The notes under the pieces: generated by a model
Told to the model about the DNA's origin: nothing
The model's input: the letters and a program-made list of their open reading frames with translations, nothing else
Database searches by the model: none
Program-made: the position numbers and the translations under genes
Assembly: GCA_013151745.1 (NCBI GenBank)
Contig: JAADHS010000094.1
Coordinates: forward strand, 1-33,875
Source of the DNA: Gammaproteobacteria bacterium
GTDB taxonomy: Bacteria; Pseudomonadota; Gammaproteobacteria; JAADHS01
Reading direction: 5' to 3'
Length of the DNA: 33,875 bases
Shown here: positions 27,652 to 33,875 of the stretch, piece by piece
Position numbering within the stretch: the first letter of the stretch is position 1
How the letters are laid out: every line of letters begins with the position of its first letter

Positions 27652-28149
27652 TTACGATAACATTAAGCTTAAAGAATCGGGGCCTTGTAATTTGATGTGT
27701 TGGCCTGGGGCTAAGGAAATATGCTTTCCTGCGAGGTCTGCCTGTATAGGGAGTTCACGGCCATCGCGCTCGATTAATACAACCAGTGTTATTGAAGCGG
27801 GCCTACCGTAATCAAAGAGCTCGTTCAATGCTGCACGGATCGTGCGCCCAGTGGACAAAACATCATCCACCAACAAAATATGCTGATTGTCTATTTCAAA
27901 CGGTAAATGAGAAGGTTTGACCTGAGGGTTGATGCCAATTTTAGTGAAGTCATCGCGATAAAACGAAATATCCAGTTGTCCCAACGGAGAATCTAGTTGT
28001 AGCGCGTGATGAATTTTTTTGGCAACCCAGACTCCGCCGGTATGAATGCCGACTACGAGTGGGTGATCGATATTTTTATTTTTCAAAAAGTGCATTGTGC
28101 GATCTGCTAGCTGTTTAATGAGATCGTCTACATTGATTTGTTCATTCAT
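27652..28149 (-). CDS. pyrR: PyrR bifunctional pyr regulator / uracil phosphoribosyltransferase
   Basis: 165 residues from the ATG at 28149; an in-frame TTG at 28176 adds nine residues but would overlap the likely transcription start. It is a type I phosphoribosyltransferase fold, and the PRPP motif is ILLVDDVLSTGRTIRAAL. VVGIHTGGVWVAKK and SFYRDDF are also PyrR-typical. In Gram-positives PyrR binds pyr leader RNA to cause attenuation; in Pseudomonas a PyrR homologue acts on pyrB expression. I see no anti-antiterminator fold in the 66 bases upstream, so the regulatory mode here is unproven. Confidence 0.93.
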   Translation of the reverse strand: MNEQINVDDLIKQLADRTMHFLKNKNIDHPLVVGIHTGGVWVAKKIHHALQLDSPLGQLDISFYRDDFTKIGINPQVKPSHLPFEIDNQHILLVDDVLSTGRTIRAALNELFDYGRPASITLVVLIERDGRELPIQADLAGKHISLAPGQHIKLQGPDSLSLMLS

Positions 28150-28183
28150 TTTTGAGGGTACATCCGCATCCAGCAATGCTTGG

Positions 28184-28192
28184 ATTATCGCA
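28184..28192 (-). promoter_or_regulatory. Possible extended -10 promoter for pyrR-pyrB-pyrC'
   Basis: Read on the - strand, TGC GATAAT is an extended -10 box; transcription would begin near 28177, about 28 bases before the pyrR ATG. No good -35 is visible. A promoter here would leave no room for a leader attenuator. Confidence 0.3.
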
Positions 28193-28242
28193 TGTTTTCA
28201 GTTGTAGCGCAGGGAAGTTGTAGTGTCTCTATTTTTTACCCT

Positions 28243-29085
28243 TTACCCTCGTAGTGCTTGTTGTACCTCTTTGATTGATTCATCTTCTTCGTCGAATTCA
28301 AAATCATCGTAATTTGTAGTGATATTAAGCTTGGCAAATGCGGGGACATTGTTCCAGTCCGTTTCGCTCAGTCGATGGTTTTTGCCTATGTAACTTTGCA
28401 AGTTGGCGACCGTTACAACGTCGATCAGGTTGGCTTTTGGGCTCATATTACAGGCCAGGTTTTCATGTTCTGCCGCGACTGCAACTAGTTCGCTGGGGAA
28501 GTCCCATCGCCTGAGTATTTCCTTGCCAAGCCGAGGATGGAGTTCATCAATTACTTCATCAAGAATTTGGCTATTTTCTAGTAACTCAGGTGTGTTTTCT
28601 GCTCGCATCATAATGGGTAAGGCACCAATATCATGGATCAAACCAGCTAATAGTGCTTCGTCAGGTCGTAACTTGGCCATGGTGGCGAGGGAGAAGCTGA
28701 TTGCAGCGACCTCAGTGCTATGCGCCCAGAATAGTTGAAATTTGAGCTCGGTTTTTTTTGTTTTGGGTTGAAACATTTGTTTGACTAACAGACTGTGCAC
28801 ACAATTTTTTACCATGGAGTTGCCCATACGGGTAATGGCCATGTTGAGACTATCGGCACGCTGCCCTCCTCTCAGTAGTGGACTGTTCGCGAGTTGAATC
28901 AGACGTGTCGCCAGCGCTGCATCGCTGCTAATGGCTTCCGCCAGCTGCTTTGATGTCGCATTGGGGTCGTCAACGATATCTTTAACCCGGAGCGCAACTT
29001 CAGGTAGGCTGGGTAGTACCAGTGTATCGCTTTCTAACTCGTCAATAAGTTCAATCAGAATTTTTTCTTTGATTTTTTCGTACAT
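28243..29085 (-). CDS. HDOD domain protein
   Basis: 280 residues filled mostly by an HDOD domain (about 20-230): LPSLPEVALRVKDIVDDP, the SSDAALATRLIQLANSP block, AGLIHDIGALPIM and a GKEILRRWDFPSELVAVAAEHE segment. HDOD domains are HD-like folds that usually lack phosphohydrolase metal sites and act as signalling scaffolds; the residual H-D pair at LIHDIG is common in this family. There is no receiver or GGDEF domain, so it is a stand-alone form. The C-terminus is acidic. It lies 66 bases upstream of pyrR and may be a separate unit. Function unknown. Confidence 0.88.
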   Translation of the reverse strand: MYEKIKEKILIELIDELESDTLVLPSLPEVALRVKDIVDDPNATSKQLAEAISSDAALATRLIQLANSPLLRGGQRADSLNMAITRMGNSMVKNCVHSLLVKQMFQPKTKKTELKFQLFWAHSTEVAAISFSLATMAKLRPDEALLAGLIHDIGALPIMMRAENTPELLENSQILDEVIDELHPRLGKEILRRWDFPSELVAVAAEHENLACNMSPKANLIDVVTVANLQSYIGKNHRLSETDWNNVPAFAKLNITTNYDDFEFDEEDESIKEVQQALRG

Positions 29086-29147
29086 GAGAAATTTTTTTAT
29101 TCCTTGTCAGGACACCTGCTATTATATCGAACGTGTCGGACTAAAGT

Positions 29148-29576
29148 TTAGAGCGTATCAAACCAGGTTTCAATAATAAGTTTGGCAGCCAAACTGTCGA
29201 CATTCGCACGCTTTAATTTTCGTTTTTTTGTACTGTGCGGGGTAAACCCCAGTTGGCATGCTGCTTCTTTCGAAGTGAGTCGTTCATCGGCAAAATAAAC
29301 GGGTAGTTGATAACGACCGTGAAGCTGGTTGCCGAAGCGTCTTGCAGCAGCGGTGAGTTGTTGCTCAGAATCGTCCATGTTGAGAGGGAGGCCGACAATT
29401 AATGCAGTGGGTTGCCAATCATCAATCAGCTGCGAGATGGCTTGCCAGTCTGGTTTGCCCTGGTTTGCGATCAGGGTTACACCCGGTGTTGCGGTGGCGG
29501 TCAGCGTTTGACCGACGGCGGTACCAATGCGTCGTAAACCGTAGTCAAAACCCAGTACCGTTTGAGGTTCAGGCAT
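29148..29576 (-). CDS. ruvX: RuvX/YqgF Holliday-junction resolvase-like nuclease
   Basis: 142 residues from the ATG at 29576; a TTG at 29582 adds two. RNase H-like fold: GFDYGLRRIGTAVG (first catalytic Asp), GLPLNMDDSE, FADERLTSKEA (Glu) and NVDSLAAKLII (last Asp) are all present. The family processes the 5' end of pre-16S rRNA and has been proposed as a Holliday-junction resolvase. The ATG overlaps the algH stop by eight bases, giving the usual yqgE-yqgF order and translational coupling. Confidence 0.95.
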   Translation of the reverse strand: MPEPQTVLGFDYGLRRIGTAVGQTLTATATPGVTLIANQGKPDWQAISQLIDDWQPTALIVGLPLNMDDSEQQLTAAARRFGNQLHGRYQLPVYFADERLTSKEAACQLGFTPHSTKKRKLKRANVDSLAAKLIIETWFDTL

Positions 29577-30135
29577 GTCCAATGTCGTTAGAGATAAAAT
29601 TGAGGTCTATGCCCATCAGTGCTGCTGCGGCTTCCCAACGTTGTTCGCTTGGGGTGTGAAAAAGAATGGATTCATTTGCCGGCCCGGAAAGCCATGCATT
29701 TTGCCCTATTTCTTTTTCCAGTTGACCAGGCCCCCATCCTGCGTAACCCAAGGCAATAAGTGTGTTATTAGGGCCTTTTCCTTGTGCTATAGAACTTAAA
29801 ATATCTTTGGATGTGGTAATTGCAATTTCGTAGTCAAGTTGCAACATGCTGCTCCATTGGGTTGAAGGGCGATGTAAGACAAAGCCGCGTTCTGGCTGCA
29901 CCGGCCCTCCTAAGTAGATGGCTTGTTCCTTAATGTGGGGAGAGGTGATTGCAATGTTCATTTGACTGAGTACTTCTCCCAGTTTGAGATTCAACAGCTG
30001 ATTGATAATGATGCCCATTGCGCCATCTTCGTTATGTTCGCAGACATAAGCAACACTATGATGAAACTGAGGGTTACTCAGGCCCGGCATCGCAATGAGG
30101 AACTGGTTAGTAAAGCAGGTGTCTGAAAAAGCCAT
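29569..30135 (-). CDS. algH: AlgH/YqgE family protein (UPF0301)
   Basis: 188 residues. Typical features are NQFLIAMPGLSNPQFHHSVAYVCEHNEDGAMGIIINQ at the start and LGYAGWGPGQLEKEIGQNAWL in the second half. Members affect alginate regulation in Pseudomonas but the molecular role is unknown. The pairing with ruvX is conserved across gammaproteobacteria. Confidence 0.95.
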   Translation of the reverse strand: MAFSDTCFTNQFLIAMPGLSNPQFHHSVAYVCEHNEDGAMGIIINQLLNLKLGEVLSQMNIAITSPHIKEQAIYLGGPVQPERGFVLHRPSTQWSSMLQLDYEIAITTSKDILSSIAQGKGPNNTLIALGYAGWGPGQLEKEIGQNAWLSGPANESILFHTPSEQRWEAAAALMGIDLNFISNDIGHA

Positions 30136-30228
30136 AATTTAACTATACCAGAGTTTAGAGGGGGTAGAAATAAGTGCTTTATTATTTGCGTGACGAATAC
30201 GGGCCTCTTCTTAAGCAGACCGATAATG

Positions 30229-31122
30229 CTATCGAGTGCTCAGGGTGTTACCACTCATAAACTGCCATGTACGAGGTATTTTTAAGATGTCCGCTTGTTC
30301 TAAAACCGATTTAGGCAGAGGGGCATAAGGTGCAGCAAGTTTAACAATACGAATGGCGGCATCATCTAATATTTTGTACCCGGAAGAGCGCATCAATTCA
30401 ATGTTATTGAGTGAGCCATCTCGGTTAATAGCAACAATGAGAAGAAGGTTTCCAGAGAGGTTGCTGCGCTTGGCTTTTTCTGGATAATTCATATTGCCAA
30501 TCAGTTCCACTTTTTTAAGCCAGGCATCCAGATAGGCGGCCTCTGGATGGCTCATGGTATTGGGTATCAGAAGTTTAGAGCGGGGTTGTTGCGCATAAAC
30601 GCTGCTTAGCTCCGCAAGTTCAGCCTCAAGCTGGGCCATTTCCAGGCTACGTTTAATGAGTTCTGCGGCAACGGGAACTTTCTGTTCTTCCTTTTTTTCA
30701 TCTTCACCAGCAAAAATGCGTGTTTCTGCATTATTCATCGTTAGTGCTTCTCTGCTTTGTTGATGAAGAGCTTGGCTGGCTTCAACGGGTGCTCGAATTT
30801 GGGCTGCATTTCCCGGACTGGGCAAGATGTCAGGCGCAGCTTCCGGTGGACTTTGCGCACGACCTTTTTCGGTGGTATTACCACTTCCTTTTTGGTTGGA
30901 TTGAGCCAGGTAATCGGCTTTATCGGGTGTTTCATCGCTGACCGTGTTAACTAAAGTAACATCAAGGTTAGTAAAAGTGTGAGCTTCTGAGTCGCGTTTT
31001 TGATAATCAAAAGTAAGCCCCAGGATGATCAATGCGTGGGCAACAACGGCAAAAATGATGGTGACTCCCATTCGGTCTGTTTCTGAAATCCCATTTTTTC
31101 CGTATTGAGTATTACTGCTCAT
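30229..31122 (-). CDS. TonB-like energy transducer
   Basis: 297 residues. One N-terminal membrane segment (about residues 19-39) is followed by a long polar periplasmic linker. The linker lacks the classic Pro-Lys/Pro-Glu repeats but contains a predicted coiled coil near 150-190 (KRSLEMAQLEAELAELSSVYAQ). The TonB C-terminal domain is about 205-290, with YPEKAKRSNLSGNLLLIVAINRDGSL and AAIRIVKLAAPYAPLP. No exbB/exbD is adjacent. Its start overlaps the Gx transporter stop by 11 bases, so the two are likely translated together. Confidence 0.88.
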   Translation of the reverse strand: MSSNTQYGKNGISETDRMGVTIIFAVVAHALIILGLTFDYQKRDSEAHTFTNLDVTLVNTVSDETPDKADYLAQSNQKGSGNTTEKGRAQSPPEAAPDILPSPGNAAQIRAPVEASQALHQQSREALTMNNAETRIFAGEDEKKEEQKVPVAAELIKRSLEMAQLEAELAELSSVYAQQPRSKLLIPNTMSHPEAAYLDAWLKKVELIGNMNYPEKAKRSNLSGNLLLIVAINRDGSLNNIELMRSSGYKILDDAAIRIVKLAAPYAPLPKSVLEQADILKIPRTWQFMSGNTLSTR

Positions 31123-31645
31123 GTTGATGTTCTCTAGTTATCGTCTTTAGACAGGAATTAACAATATAACCACTGACTATTCCTGTAATTAATGCAATGG
31201 TCATCAGGAAAGGCATCAGTTGAAATAAACCTGGATGAGGAATAAAAAATAGATAGGCGATGCCAATTTGAGTGGCCATATGCGCCAGGGCTGCTGTAAC
31301 GCAGTAGCTGACTGGGCCAAAGAGTGGGCTATTGATTGTGCCGAGCAGGATCAGCATCGCCATGCTTGCGACGGCACCGGACAAGCTAAGTAAAAAAGTG
31401 GGTGAAAGAAAACTGCCAATTAATAAACTACCTATTAAAACACGTAGTCCGCTAATCCATGCCGCTGATCGCCAGCCGTACAGGAGAAAAGCGGTGACGG
31501 TAATGATGTTAGCGAAACCGGGTTTGACACCCGGTAATGGGCTGGGAAGTGCGCTTTCCAGTATGTGGATCGATATAGCTAACGCCGCTAACCACGCAAC
31601 AATATGATCTTCTTTGCATGTGTTCAGCTTCTGCGTTGTTGTCAT
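31112..31645 (-). CDS. Gx transporter family membrane protein
   Basis: 177 residues from the ATG at 31645; a TTG at 31654 adds three. It has about five hydrophobic segments, with the family pattern PLPGVKPGFANIITVTAFLLYGWRSA near residues 37-60 and FRVL-like LRVLIGSLL next. The family (PF07456, sometimes mislabelled heptaprenyl diphosphate synthase component I) is typically linked to a NusG domain II protein, as here, and is suspected to move a small metabolite or cofactor precursor. The substrate is unknown. The start region overlaps a copy of one end of the palindromic repeat. Confidence 0.87.
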   Translation of the reverse strand: MTTTQKLNTCKEDHIVAWLAALAISIHILESALPSPLPGVKPGFANIITVTAFLLYGWRSAAWISGLRVLIGSLLIGSFLSPTFLLSLSGAVASMAMLILLGTINSPLFGPVSYCVTAALAHMATQIGIAYLFFIPHPGLFQLMPFLMTIALITGIVSGYIVNSCLKTITREHQHEQ

Positions 31646-31646
31646 T

Positions 31647-31669
31647 AATCTCAATCGTCACGGGTATAT
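31647..31669. repeat. Partial copy of the palindromic element end
   Basis: These 23 bases match the outer arm of the 23295-23460 palindrome (read on the - strand, 23317 to 23295) at 20 of 23 positions, including ACGGGTATAT. No opposite arm is found within the adjacent coding sequence, so it is a solo end or an independent related motif in front of the Gx transporter gene. Confidence 0.5.
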
Positions 31670-31717
31670 TTAGAGAAACTCTTCAACAGATCGGCAGTAT
31701 ACTCTAAAATCTAAAGT

Positions 31718-32077
31718 CTAAAAATTAATTGTGTCATAGGTTTGTTCTGGATCATTAAGGAAAAGTGATACCCGGTTAGGTAAGCAGGCGGCGAATGTTC
31801 CGTTTCGCTCTAACCAGCCACTTCTGACACATTGTTGCCCCCGGCAAGGTGAACGGGTGAAACGTGCCTTACCATTTTCTACCACAATTATGCTGTTGCC
31901 TAGGGGGCCTTCTACGGTAAAGCTGGCATTCCTGGTGAGAGGAATGATGATGTCTTTTTGTCCTGGCGTAATGATCCTCGCTTCCTGGGCGATACCGTGA
32001 TAAAAACCCGTAATATTATATAGATATCCAATCAAAATAATGGCAAGAATGATGATAAACTTATCCCCTTTTCGCAT
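31718..32077 (-). CDS. NusG domain II-containing protein
   Basis: 119 residues. An N-terminal membrane anchor or signal (about 6-24) precedes a small beta domain of the NusG_II type. It has the conserved SPCRGQQCVRSGWL and a later CLPNRV, i.e. three cysteines of the family pattern. The family is exported or membrane-anchored and is nearly always next to a Gx transporter, sometimes also to ApbE or Rnf genes, suggesting a redox-cofactor role, which is inference. It is the first gene of the TonB-Gx-NusG_II group on the - strand, and 73 bases separate it from the Gx start. Confidence 0.85.
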   Translation of the reverse strand: MRKGDKFIIILAIILIGYLYNITGFYHGIAQEARIITPGQKDIIIPLTRNASFTVEGPLGNSIIVVENGKARFTRSPCRGQQCVRSGWLERNGTFAACLPNRVSLFLNDPEQTYDTINF

Positions 32078-32166
32078 ATTTTTTCCGATTTTTTTGGTTA
32101 CACAATACTATTTTAGCCTTATTTCAAGAAAGTGATCACACACTCATTCCGTAGTTCCTTAAAGTT

Positions 32167-32175
32167 TGCTATAAA
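32167..32175 (+). promoter_or_regulatory. Extended -10 promoter for the OmpA-domain gene
   Basis: TGC TATAAA matches an extended -10 box; transcription would start around 32182, about 35 bases before the ATG. A GGGGGT stretch serves as the ribosome site. No strong -35 is visible, as expected for an extended -10 promoter. Confidence 0.45.
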
Positions 32176-32216
32176 ATAGAGCTCGGATACTTGTTTTTAT
32201 TACGGGGGTAGACCAG

Positions 32217-32852
32217 ATGAAGAAAGCGTTCACATTTATTTTCCTTCTTTTCCTTTTTGTTTCCGGGGTTTCTTTTTTTACGGTTTGGGACAACTTAAGC
32301 CGAGAGGTCGCTCAACAATCTGCTTCGCAAATGGAACAAATGGTTCAGAAAACTGAGGCGGCTGTTCACGATGCCGATAATTCGCCTGATCCGATGAGGG
32401 TTGGGGCATCCGAGGGTACTTTTGAAACGACAGAGAATCAGACTGTTGCTGAAACACGCACTGCGATAAAGGAAACAGGTCAAACCGTTGATAGTGCGAG
32501 TGATAAGTCCAATTCGGTTGCGCAAGATAAGGAAGTGATTTCCTTCCCTTCGGGTGGTTTTGCGCTGGGACAGCAACAAAAGTCTGCTTTGTCTGCCCTT
32601 GCTGAGGTTCTTCAAGACAATACCAATAAAATTGCAAACATCGTGGGCTATTCTGACAGTATCGGTTCAGCTCAAGTGAATGATAAAGTGAGTCTGGCGA
32701 GAGCGGTGAGTGTGGAGCAATTTTTTCGTGGCCAGGGGATTCCAGGCGAGCAACTTAATATCCAGAATCACGGCAGTGCGTCTCCTGTAGCAAGTAATTT
32801 AACGGCGGCTGGACGTCAAGAAAACAGAAGAGTAGAAGTGATTCTGGAGTAG
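32217..32852 (+). CDS. OmpA-family C-terminal domain protein, inner-membrane anchored
   Basis: 211 residues. An uncleaved-looking N-terminal membrane segment covers about residues 4-24. A polar, Gln/Ser/Thr-rich linker (about 30-105) includes a possible coiled coil. The C-terminal OmpA-like peptidoglycan-binding domain is about 107-211, with the conserved GYSDSIGSAQVNDKVSLARA, the pattern IQNHGSASPVASNLTAAGRQ and NRRVEV at the very end. The lone OmpA domain with a membrane anchor suggests a cell-envelope linker. It is divergent from the NusG_II gene; the intergenic region carries a -10-like box and no other clear sites. Confidence 0.88.
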   Translation: MKKAFTFIFLLFLFVSGVSFFTVWDNLSREVAQQSASQMEQMVQKTEAAVHDADNSPDPMRVGASEGTFETTENQTVAETRTAIKETGQTVDSASDKSNSVAQDKEVISFPSGGFALGQQQKSALSALAEVLQDNTNKIANIVGYSDSIGSAQVNDKVSLARAVSVEQFFRGQGIPGEQLNIQNHGSASPVASNLTAAGRQENRRVEVILE

Positions 32853-32990
32853 TTTTCTATTTATGAAAATGCTCAAAATTAACATGTCCTGTCCTGTCCT
32901 GTTTGGGTTGGTTAATACACCATAAAAAATTCTGACCAACCTGGGTTTGACGCTACATTCGTCACCGAACACCCTCTTAATCTGCGCTTT

Positions 32991-33016
32991 GATAGAGCTT
33001 CGTTCTATCTGTTTTT
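32991..33016 (+). terminator. Possible terminator downstream of the OmpA-domain gene
   Basis: GATAGA pairs with TCTATC around a GCTTCGT loop, followed by TGTTTTTG. It is 138 bases after the stop codon, somewhat far, and the stem is short. Confidence 0.45.
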
Positions 33017-33067
33017 GTTGTTAAATAAAGTAATCAAAATTGCTGTTTTATGTAAGTATCGTGTTTA

Positions 33068-33214
33068 TCAGGGCATGGGTTTACCGCTGCCACCACCCTT
33101 GTGCATAGAACCTGATTGAGTCATGGCACAGCTCCAGGAAACGATATCAATCTCGCCACCATGCGTTGCGTCTTTTGCTTCTCCGTCAATATAACTGACT
33201 TGCAGCTCCTCATG
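33068..33214 (-). pseudogene. hcp: Hcp (type VI secretion tube protein) remnant
   Basis: Reading the - strand from about 33214 to the TGA at 33068 gives a segment containing EAKDATHGGEIDIVSWSCAM then TQSGSMHKGGG, a close match to the N-terminal third of Hcp1-family proteins (normally ...DIxSWSxGxxQSGSxxxGGG). The frame has no usable start and stops soon after the GGGSGK turn, where intact Hcp would continue with a VQD-type strand. Only about 49 codons survive, so it is a truncated remnant rather than a functional gene. No other T6SS gene is nearby. Confidence 0.75.
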
Positions 33215-33257
33215 ATGTCGTTTACTATTGTGAGTAAATTAACTCATAAGGTGAAAA

Positions 33258-33875
33258 ATGGAGTTTGAACGTAATGAAATCAATATATTAAAGCAGCTCC
33301 TTGGCGAAGCACCTCGATTAATAATCATTGTTTCTGGCCCAAGACAGGTTGGTAAAACCACAATGGTTCGACAAGCACTACCGGTTAATTCATCATGTTT
33401 CGTCGCCGCCGATCAGCCCGTAGCTGAGACCATCGACCCTTTTAACGAACATGCAGGTAGCGCTATAATAGATACGGACTTAGCCAGTTCTCCATTAACG
33501 GGCAAATGGCTGACCGATCAATGGCAACAGGCCAGAGCTCAAGCGGTAGCCCTGCCAAGTGGCGAGCGATATATGTTGGCTATCGATGAGATACAAAAAA
33601 TCCCCCGCTGGTCAGAAATAGTGAAGGGCTTGTGGGATGCTGATCGAGCAAATGAGGTACCCTTACATGTCATCCTTCTGGGGTCATCGCCCTGGTTAGT
33701 ACAAAAAGGCTTAACAGAAAGCCTGATGGGTCGCTATGAGTCTATCTCCATGACGCATTGGTCATACCCTGAAATGCAAGTTGCTTTTGATTTTTCTCTC
33801 GACGAATATATTTATTTCGGTGGTTATCCAGGTAGCGCAGGATTTATTAGAGATGAGCCGCGTTGGCAGTCTTAT
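33258..33875 (+). CDS. AAA_14-type ATPase (DUF4143 family), 3'-truncated by window edge
   Basis: 206 codons are visible and the frame remains open at the window end. Walker A is GPRQVGKT (residues 27-34), Walker B is MLAIDEIQ, and the sensor-like HVILLGSS is followed by WLVQKGLTESLMGRYE and SMTHWSYPEM, typical of this family, which carries a C-terminal DUF4143 restriction-nuclease-like domain beyond the edge. Such proteins are widespread in accessory DNA and their role is unclear. AAGGTG lies six bases before the ATG. A palindrome just upstream might be an autoregulatory site. Confidence 0.85.
   Translation, partial: MEFERNEINILKQLLGEAPRLIIIVSGPRQVGKTTMVRQALPVNSSCFVAADQPVAETIDPFNEHAGSAIIDTDLASSPLTGKWLTDQWQQARAQAVALPSGERYMLAIDEIQKIPRWSEIVKGLWDADRANEVPLHVILLGSSPWLVQKGLTESLMGRYESISMTHWSYPEMQVAFDFSLDEYIYFGGYPGSAGFIRDEPRWQSY

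Larger units (their letters stand above)
32853..33257. other. 405-base region without intact genes
   Basis: Contains a short tandem repeat TGTCC x3 (32885-32902), a possible terminator and a decayed Hcp fragment on the - strand, each described separately. An imperfect palindrome TGAGTAAATTAACTCA (33231-33246) sits just before the AAA ATPase start and may be an operator. No tRNA or other RNA gene is seen. Confidence 0.6.

Noticed and set aside
28177-28242. pyr attenuator or PyrR-binding leader
   Set aside because: I looked for a terminator/antiterminator pair before pyrR and found neither a stable stem with a T run nor the known PyrR-binding loop.
32278-32637. 119-residue - strand frame, and a 106-residue one in another frame
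   Set aside because: Both are antisense to the OmpA-domain gene, whose linker is rich in codons that lack stops on the reverse strand.

Overview
The window is a stretch of gammaproteobacterial chromosome. The clearest lineage markers are the miaA-hfq-hflX-hflK-hflC-DUF2065-hisZ-purA block on the + strand, a RapA-type RNA polymerase recycling ATPase, the ruvX/algH (yqgF/yqgE) pair, a YaiL-like DUF2058 protein and a PAS-GGDEF-EAL protein. A pyrR-pyrB-pyrC' set with a catalytically dead dihydroorotase partner resembles Pseudomonas, but an adjacent pyrK and a pair of arsenosugar genes point to another, environmental (possibly aquatic or chemotrophic) lineage. I cannot name the genus from sequence alone. 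Base composition looks moderately AT-rich, and most start codons are ATG with a few GTG.

Layout. Bases 1-2389 hold the 3' part of a methionine-rich multicopper oxidase with a long unexplained N-terminal region, closed by a strong terminator. Bases 2576-8376 (- strand) hold a DUF2058 protein, a very large SNF2-family ATPase and an exported DsbA-like thiol oxidoreductase/isomerase. Bases 8603-16676 (+ strand) form the RNA-modification/Hfq/HflKC/HisZ/PurA block, headed by a GIY-YIG protein whose 3' end overlaps miaA. Bases 16733-18541 (- strand) encode the c-di-GMP turnover protein. Bases 18740-22200 (+ strand) encode RapA and a CBS-pair protein. Bases 22274-32077 are a long run of - strand genes. 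In transcription order these are: NusG-domain-II protein, Gx transporter, TonB-like protein, AlgH, RuvX, HDOD protein, PyrR, PyrB, PyrC', PyrK, ArsS, a 166-bp palindromic element, the ArsS-associated DUF2064 glycosyltransferase, and DUF3579. Bases 32217-32852 encode an OmpA-domain protein. The last kilobase looks like accessory DNA: a decayed Hcp (type VI secretion) fragment and the start of an AAA ATPase cut by the window edge.

How the genes work together. miaA, hfq and hflX act on tRNA, sRNA and ribosomes. HflK/HflC regulate FtsH at the membrane, while HisZ and PurA start histidine and complete AMP synthesis. PyrR, PyrB and PyrC' would form the class A aspartate transcarbamoylase module, and PyrK implies an NAD-linked (class 1B) dihydroorotate dehydrogenase elsewhere in the genome. 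ArsS and the DUF2064 enzyme belong to the oxo-arsenosugar pathway. The observations I rate most worth following are the dead dihydroorotase plus PyrK combination, the giant palindrome between two arsenosugar genes with a matching end about 8 kb away, the Hcp remnant, and the N-terminal extensions of the multicopper oxidase and of the SNF2 protein.
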